Made by a program: the position numbers and the translations under genes. DNA of 64,000 nt from Persephonella marina EX-H1 (GTDB taxonomy: Bacteria > Aquificota > Aquificia > Aquificales > Hydrogenothermaceae): the NCBI RefSeq assembly GCF_000021565.1, contig NC_012440.1:1380210-1444209 (forward strand). Reading direction: 5' to 3'. Shown in pieces: positions 1 to 6,780 of the stretch; position 1 is the stretch's first letter; every line of letters starts with the position of its first letter. The notes below the pieces were generated by a model, which saw only the letters and a program-made list of their open reading frames with translations, was not told the DNA's origin and made no database searches.

Positions 1-1876
1 CTACATAGGATACGGACTTTTAGCACTTGGACTTTTACTTAACCTGTTTAATCCAAAGAGCAGGTTCGGGAGGACTTTAAGAATGCTTAATAGAAATGAC
101 AGTATGAGATCTTTACTTGCTTTATTATTCCTTCTCTTTTCAGTATCAACAGGAATCTCCCACGCTTACCCTGGTATGCAGGAAGATCAGAAGAAGGAAG
201 ATGTATCTATTCCAAAAAAGGTTGATATGAACGAGATAATAAACACTGTTAAAAAGATTGACAGGGATCATGCCGATAAATTTGGAACAGTTCCTGTACA
301 GAGCAGTGATGGAAGGATAAAACCTTTTGATACATTGTCACTTGAGGTTGTAAATAAGATACATGGTGGAGACACCATACTCGGTCTGAATCACAATCAG
401 GTTGTCCTTGGAATGTTCCTTATGCCGGGACCCTGGCAGTATATAAAGATGATAAAGGTTAAACATCCAGCCATTAAAAAGGTTCTCGGTATTCCTCAGG
501 ATGAAAAGTATTTTGCATTTATAGATGCCTATGATGAGAAAGGGATGTACAAGTTTGCCTCTGCTGTTGAACAGGCACAGAGGAAAAATCCTGCTGAAAG
601 GAACACTTTTGATAAGGAGATATTAAAACTTGATGAAAGGCTGTACATATGCTATCTGGTTTTTACAGGGGAGATACTGAGAATATTCCCGAAGGAGAAC
701 GATCCAAATAACACATGGTATGGTCCGAGGGATGCATTAACAACATTCCCTCAAAAACAGAAAGAGGAGATACAGTTAATACTCTCAAATTATATACACG
801 GTGTTCAGCAGGGTTTAAAGAATGGAGACTGGACTAAGGCCAATATGGCTATAGATGATATAAAACAGTTTCAGAAAAAATACGGTTCAGCGGTTTTACC
901 TTCAGAAACAAGACTTAAAGCTGAGATACTGTACAACAAGCTTATCATCTTTGAGAGACTTATACCTGTTTACTTCCTTATAGGTTTTATAGCCCTTGGT
1001 GTTATATTTGCCCAGATATTCAATCCAAGAAAGAACTTCCAGAAAGCAGGTCTTGTTATAGTTGTTTTACTTTTCCTTGCATTTTTAGTTCATACATTTG
1101 GCCTTGGTCTTAGATGGTATGTTGCCGATCATGCACCCTGGACTGATGCTTATGAATCAATGCTTTTCATATCTTGGGCTGTTGCACTTGCCGGTATAGT
1201 TTTTGCAAGAAAATCACTTTTTGTTCTTGCATCAACAGGTATATTTGCTGGTGTTTTCCTCTTTGCCGCTCATCTTGGATGGCTTGATCCTCAGATAACA
1301 ACAATAGTTCCAGTACTTAAATCTTACTGGCTTTTACTGCACGTTTCTGTTCTGACTGCGAGCTACGGATTCTTAGGACTTTCTGCCGTTCTTGGAATTC
1401 TTATACTCATACTTTTTGCTATTAAAAGCGAGAAATTACTTGGTAAGGAAAGGGTTAAAAGAATTGAGGAAGGTATAAAAGAGGCAATAAAGATAAATGA
1501 GCTTTCTCTGATAATAGGTCTCTCACTTATAATAGTAGGAAACTTCCTTGGTGCTATATGGGCTAATGAGTCATGGGGAAGATACTGGGGATGGGATCCA
1601 AAAGAGACCTGGACGGCGGTATCTGTCCTTGTTTACGCAGCTATAGTTCACCTCAGATATGTTCCCGAATGGTACTCTGTATATAAGATGGCTGTGTTCT
1701 CAACACTCGGATACTTTGCAATACTGATGACATACTTTGGTGTTAACTACTACCTCTCAGGTCTTCACTCTTATGCAGCAGGAGATCCAGTTCCTATACC
1801 AACATGGGTTTACTGGGCGGTAGGATCCCTTGGTTTACTGATAATACTTGCTTATAGAAATAGAAAGTTAAGCTGA
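1..1876 (+). CDS. ccsA: Cytochrome c biogenesis protein, CcsBA (system II) type, 5'-truncated by window edge
   Basis: This is the heme-transport and heme-attachment enzyme of system II cytochrome c maturation, an inner-membrane protein that joins heme to CxxCH motifs in the periplasm. The reading frame is open to the left edge: bases 2-82 encode a membrane helix ending in NLFNPKSRFGRTLR, in frame with the ATG at 83, so that ATG is probably internal. Downstream come one helix, a soluble region of about 250 residues (FGTVPVQSSDGRIKPFDTL, the middle-domain type of fused CcsBA), then several helices with the heme-handling WWD motif (WANESWGRYWGWDPKETW). The order fits a ResB-ResC fusion, whose ResB half would lie off the window. 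It sits beside at least ten c-type cytochrome genes that would be its substrates. The family call is firm; fusion is inferred. Confidence 0.9.
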   Translation, partial: YIGYGLLALGLLLNLFNPKSRFGRTLRMLNRNDSMRSLLALLFLLFSVSTGISHAYPGMQEDQKKEDVSIPKKVDMNEIINTVKKIDRDHADKFGTVPVQSSDGRIKPFDTLSLEVVNKIHGGDTILGLNHNQVVLGMFLMPGPWQYIKMIKVKHPAIKKVLGIPQDEKYFAFIDAYDEKGMYKFASAVEQAQRKNPAERNTFDKEILKLDERLYICYLVFTGEILRIFPKENDPNNTWYGPRDALTTFPQKQKEEIQLILSNYIHGVQQGLKNGDWTKANMAIDDIKQFQKKYGSAVLPSETRLKAEILYNKLIIFERLIPVYFLIGFIALGVIFAQIFNPRKNFQKAGLVIVVLLFLAFLVHTFGLGLRWYVADHAPWTDAYESMLFISWAVALAGIVFARKSLFVLASTGIFAGVFLFAAHLGWLDPQITTIVPVLKSYWLLLHVSVLTASYGFLGLSAVLGILILILFAIKSEKLLGKERVKRIEEGIKEAIKINELSLIIGLSLIIVGNFLGAIWANESWGRYWGWDPKETWTAVSVLVYAAIVHLRYVPEWYSVYKMAVFSTLGYFAILMTYFGVNYYLSGLHSYAAGDPVPIPTWVYWAVGSLGLLIILAYRNRKLS

Positions 1877-1878
1877 GG

Positions 1879-1905
1879 AGAGGGAATTTTCTCCCTCTTT
1901 TTTTA
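1879..1905 (+). terminator. Rho-independent terminator of ccsBA
   Basis: A 7-bp stem (AGAGGGA at 1879-1885 with TCCCTCT at 1892-1898) with a 6-nt loop is followed by a run of T to about 1905. It starts 3 nt after the stop codon and separates ccsBA from the tetraheme cytochrome gene. Confidence 0.8.
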
Positions 1906-1986
1906 TTTATACAAAAAATGAGATTTATTCTTATTTAGATTAAAAAGTTGCTGTTATCATTATCTTTTTAAAAACTAAAAAAGATA

Positions 1987-2015
1987 TTGACTTTTAGAAA
2001 AATTATTATTACTAT
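1987..2015 (+). promoter_or_regulatory. Candidate sigma-70 promoter of tetraheme cytochrome 2133
   Basis: TTGACT (1987-1992), a 17-nt spacer and TACTAT (2010-2015) lie in the AT-rich 256-base gap after the ccsBA terminator; TATAAA at 2013-2018 is an alternative -10. The predicted leader is about 110 nt. The same TTGACTTTT start is found in the promoter proposed for the paralogous operon (13970-13998). Confidence 0.45.
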
Positions 2016-2070
2016 AAAAAAGTAATTATGATAGTTAATGTATTTTGTATATAAAAATATTGATCTTACA

Positions 2071-2130
2071 TTCATGATTTTCTCATTTTTAGATTTTAGA
2101 TTTAGGTTAAATCAAATAGAGAGGAAAGGG
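2071..2130 (+). promoter_or_regulatory. Conserved 5' leader segment, copy 1
   Basis: This untranslated leader contains CATGATTTTCTCAT, then TAGATTTAGG, then TAGAGAGGAAAGG, which also serves as the ribosome-binding site of the cytochrome at 2133. The same three blocks in the same order occur upstream of the paralog at 13829 (minus strand 13929-13869) as CACGATTTTTTCAT, TAGATTTAGT and GAGAGGAAAGG. The match suggests duplication together with the leader, or shared control. Confidence 0.5.
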
Positions 2131-2132
2131 TT

Positions 2133-2858
2133 ATGAAGGTAAGAGCGATAGTCGGAGGGATCCTTATAATATCAGCTTCTTCATTTGCAGCTCCTGTGGA
2201 AGATATAAGAAACACAGTTCATAATTTAGCGACCTACTCAACGGACACTGATGAGGTCTGTGTGTTCTGCCACACTCCTCACGGATCTAATCAGGCATTT
2301 ACCGGAGCTCCTCTCTGGAACAAGCCTATAGATACAACGGTGACATTCCAGGTATACGGTGGAGGAACAACAATCGGTGGAACAACAGTAGGTCAGCCTG
2401 GTGATGTTTCCCGAGCCTGTCTTTCCTGTCATGATGGTGTTAGCGGAGTTAATACTGTAATTAACCTTCCGGGATCAGGAGGATGGAATACATCAGGATC
2501 AAACCTCAACTACAGAGGTTCTAACCTGCCCTGGAAAATGCCATGGCCTTTCGCAGTTGGTAAAAACGGTAATGGTGGTAACTACGATCTTAGAGATGAC
2601 CATCCGGTTGGTGTTGTGTATAGAGGAGACGAGACAAATCCACCTGCAAGCTTAAAGCCAACAAATACGGATATTACTGGATGGAATATATCTGGGGATA
2701 AAGATGGAAACCCAGGACCAACTATAGGAGATCTTTTAAGAAATGGAAAAGTTGAGTGTGTAAGCTGTCACAACCCGCATCTGAATGCAGCAAGATTCTT
2801 AAGATCTGGTGATGGTAACGCTTACAGTAATGTATGTTTAACATGTCATGGAAAGTAG
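2133..2858 (+). CDS. Secreted tetraheme c-type cytochrome, OmcE-like candidate (copy 1)
   Basis: A 241-residue protein with a Sec signal peptide (about residues 1-20) and four CxxCH sites: C43-H47 (CVFCHTPHG), C96-H100 (CLSCHDG), C209-H213 (CVSCHNPH) and C235-H239 (CLTCH). It has exactly eight histidines: the four proximal ones plus H30, H50, H157 and H216, which are the natural distal ligands, so all four hemes can be bis-His. The middle is Gly/Thr/Asn-rich, as in secreted, surface-exposed proteins. It is very similar to the cytochrome at 13074-13829 (about 12 differences in 79 aligned residues around hemes 1-2, counted by eye). A tetraheme extracellular filament subunit of the OmcE type is the favoured role; a soluble periplasmic shuttle is the alternative. 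Its own promoter and terminator surroundings indicate a single-gene unit. Confidence 0.85.
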   Translation: MKVRAIVGGILIISASSFAAPVEDIRNTVHNLATYSTDTDEVCVFCHTPHGSNQAFTGAPLWNKPIDTTVTFQVYGGGTTIGGTTVGQPGDVSRACLSCHDGVSGVNTVINLPGSGGWNTSGSNLNYRGSNLPWKMPWPFAVGKNGNGGNYDLRDDHPVGVVYRGDETNPPASLKPTNTDITGWNISGDKDGNPGPTIGDLLRNGKVECVSCHNPHLNAARFLRSGDGNAYSNVCLTCHGK

Positions 2859-2863
2859 ATCAT

Positions 2864-2890
2864 AAAAAAGCCCCCGATTTTCGGGGGCTT
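2864..2890 (-). terminator. Terminator of the ten-gene cytochrome operon
   Basis: A 10-bp perfect stem (2868-2877 with 2881-2890, GC-rich core GCCCCC/GGGGGC) has a 3-nt loop. Read on the minus strand it is followed by six T (A run at 2864-2869), so it mainly ends the leftward operon. On the + strand the stem is followed by A rather than T, although it may also stop the convergent gene at 2133. Confidence 0.85.
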
Positions 2891-2903
2891 AAAAAGTCTC
2901 ATT

Positions 2904-3230
2904 CTAATGTTTTAAGATAAACTCAACTAAAGCATCTATCTCTTCATCGGTCATAGCTTTAAGTTTTCCCATCTGTGGCTTCATCATATTGAATCTATCG
3001 GGCCAAATTATAGGTTCAGCTTCGCCTCTTAAGAATGCTTTTAGCTGATTGGGGTTGTTCTTGTAAAACTCAGCTATAGTCTTAAGCGAAGGTCCTATAG
3101 CATCTTTAGTTTCCTTATGACATATAGCACACCTGTTTGTTTTATTGTTAAACAGCTCTTTGCCGTCAATAGCAGCGAAAGCTGTTGTGGCAGTTAGTAT
3201 TATAGCTGCTGCTGCACTGAACTTCTTCAT
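2904..3230 (-). CDS. Small monoheme class I cytochrome c
   Basis: A 108-residue periplasmic electron carrier. It has a signal peptide (residues 1-20, cleavage after AFA/A), one heme site C34-H38 (CAICHKE), the GPSL segment that follows the heme in class I cytochromes, a Met-rich stretch (NMMKPQMG, residues 81-88) giving the axial methionine, and a C-terminal helix (TDEEIDALVEFIL). The start has an ideal AAGGAGGG site. It is the last gene of the operon, overlapping the preceding gene by 4 nt. A single His/Met heme among bis-His multihemes suggests a higher-potential shuttle, perhaps to a terminal oxidase. Confidence 0.88.
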   Translation of the reverse strand: MKKFSAAAAIILTATTAFAAIDGKELFNNKTNRCAICHKETKDAIGPSLKTIAEFYKNNPNQLKAFLRGEAEPIIWPDRFNMMKPQMGKLKAMTDEEIDALVEFILKH

Positions 3231-3730
3231 CTTTTACCCTCCTTATTTTTAAGTATTTTCTCATCCTGAGAAATTATCTTTATTTTTCTGATAAGCCATC
3301 TGTCATTATTTTTTACCAGGTCATACCTCATCTTATATCTTACTTCTGTTTCAGGATGTGCGACAACTCCCCTGGAAATATCTATATACCTGTATGTCCA
3401 TTTTTCATCTGTAAATGCTGTAGCTGTATCACCGTTTACAGATATGTTTGTGAACTTTATATCAAGCAGCTTTGCATCCATATAAAGATTACTCTCATGC
3501 CATGACATTATCCATATATAAAGCTTCTCAGCTACTCTTCCGACAGCTATGTCGGACATCATATTTTTGAATGTGATAATATCAGGCAGATTTTTACTTT
3601 TTGATGCCTGTATAACCGTATGGTTGTATATCTTAATAACCTCCTTTATATCCTTTATATCATCTGCCTTAGCCTGTACTACGTATAAAAAAGCTGTAAG
3701 TACAATCAGGAGATTACGGATAGCTGTCAT
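3227..3730 (-). CDS. Exported NTF2-like/SnoaL-fold protein
   Basis: A protein of 167 residues if translation starts at 3730 (MTAIRNLL...), which gives a clean signal peptide ending in VQAKA. The longer frame from 3793 lies inside the preceding gene and has no signal peptide at its start. A GGAGG site sits 2 nt before the 3730 ATG, closer than usual. The mature part (helical start, then beta strands such as VNGDTATAFTDEKWTYRYID and ending RYDLVKNNDRWLIRKIKI) has the alternating pattern and closing W-x-I strand of NTF2-like domains. It has no heme motif. It overlaps the multiheme gene by 17 nt and the monoheme gene by 4 nt. Function is unknown; an accessory or folding role for the cytochromes is only a guess. 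Confidence 0.7.
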   Translation of the reverse strand: MTAIRNLLIVLTAFLYVVQAKADDIKDIKEVIKIYNHTVIQASKSKNLPDIITFKNMMSDIAVGRVAEKLYIWIMSWHESNLYMDAKLLDIKFTNISVNGDTATAFTDEKWTYRYIDISRGVVAHPETEVRYKMRYDLVKNNDRWLIRKIKIISQDEKILKNKEGKR

Positions 3731-5780
3731 AACCTCCAGCATTCCAGTTGTGACATCTACCTCCACCACCACAGGCCGGTGCATAAACATCACTGTTGTT
3801 CAGAACAGTGTTCCATTTAAATCCGTCCATCATTAACTGTAATGTTCCGTTGTAGTTAAAGTTGTAAGGTTCCGGCATGGTTCTGTATCCAAGCAGTCTT
3901 GATACAGGTGATCCATGTGGGACGGCTATGTGACATTTTACACATGCTATAGAATACATCGCACCTGGTCTTGTCAACATATGAACGGCAGCCTGTGTAA
4001 GATCATGACAGTTTGTACAGAATAATCCCTGTGTTGTTCCTGCCTTAACATCACCTGTTGTGTAAAGTGTCCCATCAGGTTTTGTAGGCCAGTTTGTGTT
4101 TGGTCCTTTAAGCATGAACTGGTGTGTAGAACCATGAGGTCCTCTTGGATCTCCAAGGGCTTCATTATCGGTTCCGTGACAATCTGTACAGTACATAGTC
4201 TGATTTCCCACATTTGCATCCCACGGAGGCAGAACCTGTGTATTTGTTAGAGGTTGAGCATACCTTCCATTTGCCTGATTCCATCCGCTGAGTGTTCCCA
4301 TCTCATTTGTCGTCATTACAACAGGGTGTGCTGATCTGTTATATGGGTTAAACTCACAGGACTGGTCTGTTAAAGGTATACCGCTCTGTGATGAGGTAAA
4401 TGTTGTCACACAGTCTGTAGTGACCGCTCCCAATGCCCATCCAGAGTGACATTTCATACATATCTGATACTCTTTTTGAGCTTCAGCTGTAGTGTTGTAA
4501 GTTGAAGGTTGAGTCCATCTTTGAGGCCATACAGGTTCAACACCGTAAACACCTGCCAGAACATTTGAGACAGCGTTTGATGGGTTCTGAGGATACCATC
4601 CTGATGTATCAGCTGTGGCAGCATGGTTACCAGGTTTTGCTTTGTGGGGATTGTGACAGTCCATACACTCAGCATGTTTTGAGTCTGAAAACTCTATACC
4701 AAAACTTCCGGTAGGAACTCTCGGTACGCCAGAACCATATAAAACATCAAGAGGGGTATGTATATTCTGGTACAGTGCGTCCATAACAGGGTGACCGTAA
4801 GTTTTATTAGGTGGCAGCAGGCTTTCTATATCCTTGGCACCTCCTGCACCGTGACATGGAGCAACGTTTGATGCTGATGCTGCTCCTGTAAAACATGTAG
4901 CCTCCTCAACTTTTCTGAGAAGAGGTTTTCCCTGTGATCTATGAGGTGTATGACAGTTTCCACATCCGAAGTCTGCCACAGAAACGGGAGCTCCTTCACC
5001 GTAAACGGTTGTAACATTTGTATCTGAGTAGGTTAATGTCTGTGTATCATGGGCACTCCCTGTCCATCCAGGTTTGTTGTGACAGGATATACATGTTTGC
5101 TTGAAATCCTGGGCAAGATTTCCAACATCAACCCTTAAAAATCTTTTATTTTGCTTGTGAGGGTCGTGACATGATGTACACTCAACGTAGTCTTTACCGG
5201 AGTAATTGTACAGTTTTATAGGTGGTGATGGTGTGGCTGCAAGTTCTACGGTTTTAACTGTACCATCTGCAAATGTAACCTGTATTGATGGGTTATACTC
5301 AACAGCGACGGGATGATGTACAGACAGGTCTGTCCCTATAAATGTTCTTAATGTAGAAGGTAACGTTCCGTCTGGATTTACGTTTTGCATCTGTATAACT
5401 GTATTCCCCAGTTCAGTACCTCTTACTATATAAACAGCACCTATAGCAACAGTTCCATCATGACAGCTCAGACACTGTCTGGATATTATTCCTGGAGATC
5501 CTTCAAATTCTGATAGTTGTTGAGGAGCTGGATAATTAATTCTCTGGATAAATTCGCTATCATAAAGAGTATAAACGGAGGTAGGCATCTTTCTATTCCA
5601 CAGAGGTGTTCCTTCCTGTTCATGGTGAGGTATATGACAGAAGACACATATCTCTGTCTCGGAAACAGCTTTTATATTTCCAGGTCCTGTTACGGAAAGA
5701 TTGTGCAGTGTATTCTCAATTCCTGCATAACTAAAAAATGATAGACTTAAGAACAGTAATGTAGCTTTTCTAATAAACAT
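3714..5780 (-). CDS. Large secreted multiheme cytochrome c, 10 canonical and 2 unusual heme sites
   Basis: A 688-residue protein with a signal peptide (residues 1-19). Canonical CxxCH sites start at residues 45, 103, 201, 230, 273, 372, 441, 531, 588 and 613. Two further cysteine/CH pairs have long spacers: C296-x12-C309-H310 and C670-x5-C676-H677. The N-terminus (IENTLHNLSVTGPGNIKA...EICVFCHIPHH) is the same module as in the tetraheme cytochromes, so it looks like an enlarged relative. Many HPV and DPH motifs supply distal histidines. An excellent SD (AAGGAGGTGA) precedes the ATG. It sits in the operon 2 nt from a beta-propeller gene. It is likely exported to the periplasm or cell surface as an electron conduit; its partner is not determined by sequence. 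Confidence 0.88.
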   Translation of the reverse strand: MFIRKATLLFLSLSFFSYAGIENTLHNLSVTGPGNIKAVSETEICVFCHIPHHEQEGTPLWNRKMPTSVYTLYDSEFIQRINYPAPQQLSEFEGSPGIISRQCLSCHDGTVAIGAVYIVRGTELGNTVIQMQNVNPDGTLPSTLRTFIGTDLSVHHPVAVEYNPSIQVTFADGTVKTVELAATPSPPIKLYNYSGKDYVECTSCHDPHKQNKRFLRVDVGNLAQDFKQTCISCHNKPGWTGSAHDTQTLTYSDTNVTTVYGEGAPVSVADFGCGNCHTPHRSQGKPLLRKVEEATCFTGAASASNVAPCHGAGGAKDIESLLPPNKTYGHPVMDALYQNIHTPLDVLYGSGVPRVPTGSFGIEFSDSKHAECMDCHNPHKAKPGNHAATADTSGWYPQNPSNAVSNVLAGVYGVEPVWPQRWTQPSTYNTTAEAQKEYQICMKCHSGWALGAVTTDCVTTFTSSQSGIPLTDQSCEFNPYNRSAHPVVMTTNEMGTLSGWNQANGRYAQPLTNTQVLPPWDANVGNQTMYCTDCHGTDNEALGDPRGPHGSTHQFMLKGPNTNWPTKPDGTLYTTGDVKAGTTQGLFCTNCHDLTQAAVHMLTRPGAMYSIACVKCHIAVPHGSPVSRLLGYRTMPEPYNFNYNGTLQLMMDGFKWNTVLNNSDVYAPACGGGGRCHNWNAGGYDSYP

Positions 5781-5782
5781 GA

Positions 5783-6769
5783 TTAATCACCTCCTTTCAG
5801 ATACCTTAGAACCTGGATCCTCATATTGTAAGAATCGGAAACAAAAATATAATTTTTACTTGAGATTGAGATATCTTCGGGAAATGCAAACTCTCCATCT
5901 CTCGTTCCGTAATAACCTACTACAAGAAGAAGCTGACCTTTCTGGTTAAAGATCTGTACTGCACTAAGTAGTGTATCTGTAACGTAGATATTACCATCAC
6001 TATCAACAGCTATACCTCTTGGATTTGCGAATGTTCCAATTACCGTACCTCTTTTTCCAAATTTTCTTAAAAACTTCCCGTTCTCATCAAATATCTGTAC
6101 TCTGGCATTCATAGTATCAACGACATACAGATTTCCCTTTTTGTCCAATGTTATAAATGTTGGTTTATTAAACTCACCATCACCTTTACCTGTCTTTCCT
6201 ATCTGTTTTATAAGCTTACCTTTTAAATCAAAGATGTATATCTTCCCAGCAACCGTATCTGAGACGTACAGCCAGCCTTTCTTGTGATTAATAGTCAGTC
6301 CTGTAGGTCTTTTAAGAAAACCAGATCCGATTTTTCCTTTGTATCTTTTATTATTGTCAAATACGAAAACAGCTCCGAGAACAGAGTCAGAAACGTATAT
6401 ATTTCCTTTTTTATCAACAACAACATCAATAGGGGATGAGAATTTGTAATCACCTATGTTATCAATGTAGTCCACTTTTTTGTTTTTAAAATCAAATATA
6501 AATAGAGTTTTAGCGCCCGTATCTGTAAAGTAAAGTCTATTCCCTATGAAGTATGAACCGAACGGTTTTATTATCTGTTTTTTCTCTTTTCCTATTATCA
6601 CATCTAAGATCTTGCCAAAGAAACCCCTTTCACCTTCTACATCTTCAACTTTTTTGATAGACTTTATCCATTCTATCTTTGGTTTATCTGGTGGCGGAGG
6701 CCATACAAGCTTTTCCTTCGCATATATATTAAACTGGATAATAAGCATTAAAAGTAGGATAAAACGCAT
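5783..6769 (-). CDS. Secreted NHL-repeat beta-propeller protein (propeller 3)
   Basis: A 328-residue protein with a signal peptide (residues 1-17, ending IYA), a WPPPPDKPKIEWI segment, then about six NHL-type repeats (IYVSDSVLGAVFVFD, LYVSDTVAGKIYIFD, LYVVDTMNARVQIFD, IYVTDTLLSAVQIFN, IFVSDSYNMRIQVLR) alternating with G-x-GDGEF-x-P loops. NHL propellers are protein- or polysaccharide-binding scaffolds. Three such proteins are in this operon, all opening with the same P-rich, W/Y-containing leader. NHL and prolyl-isomerase genes are, as I recall, neighbours of filament cytochromes in Geobacter, so an assembly or chaperone role is plausible. The SD is GGAGGA. Confidence 0.85.
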   Translation of the reverse strand: MRFILLLMLIIQFNIYAKEKLVWPPPPDKPKIEWIKSIKKVEDVEGERGFFGKILDVIIGKEKKQIIKPFGSYFIGNRLYFTDTGAKTLFIFDFKNKKVDYIDNIGDYKFSSPIDVVVDKKGNIYVSDSVLGAVFVFDNNKRYKGKIGSGFLKRPTGLTINHKKGWLYVSDTVAGKIYIFDLKGKLIKQIGKTGKGDGEFNKPTFITLDKKGNLYVVDTMNARVQIFDENGKFLRKFGKRGTVIGTFANPRGIAVDSDGNIYVTDTLLSAVQIFNQKGQLLLVVGYYGTRDGEFAFPEDISISSKNYIFVSDSYNMRIQVLRYLKGGD

Positions 6770-6780
6770 CTCTTCCTCCG

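Noticed and set aside
2074-2136. A 20-codon frame (MIFSFLDFRF...) in the leader of the tetraheme gene whose TGA overlaps the gene's ATG
   Set aside because: No ribosome-binding site before its ATG, and the frame is not kept in the homologous leader at 13869-13929, where the matching position is ACG and a stop follows quickly.
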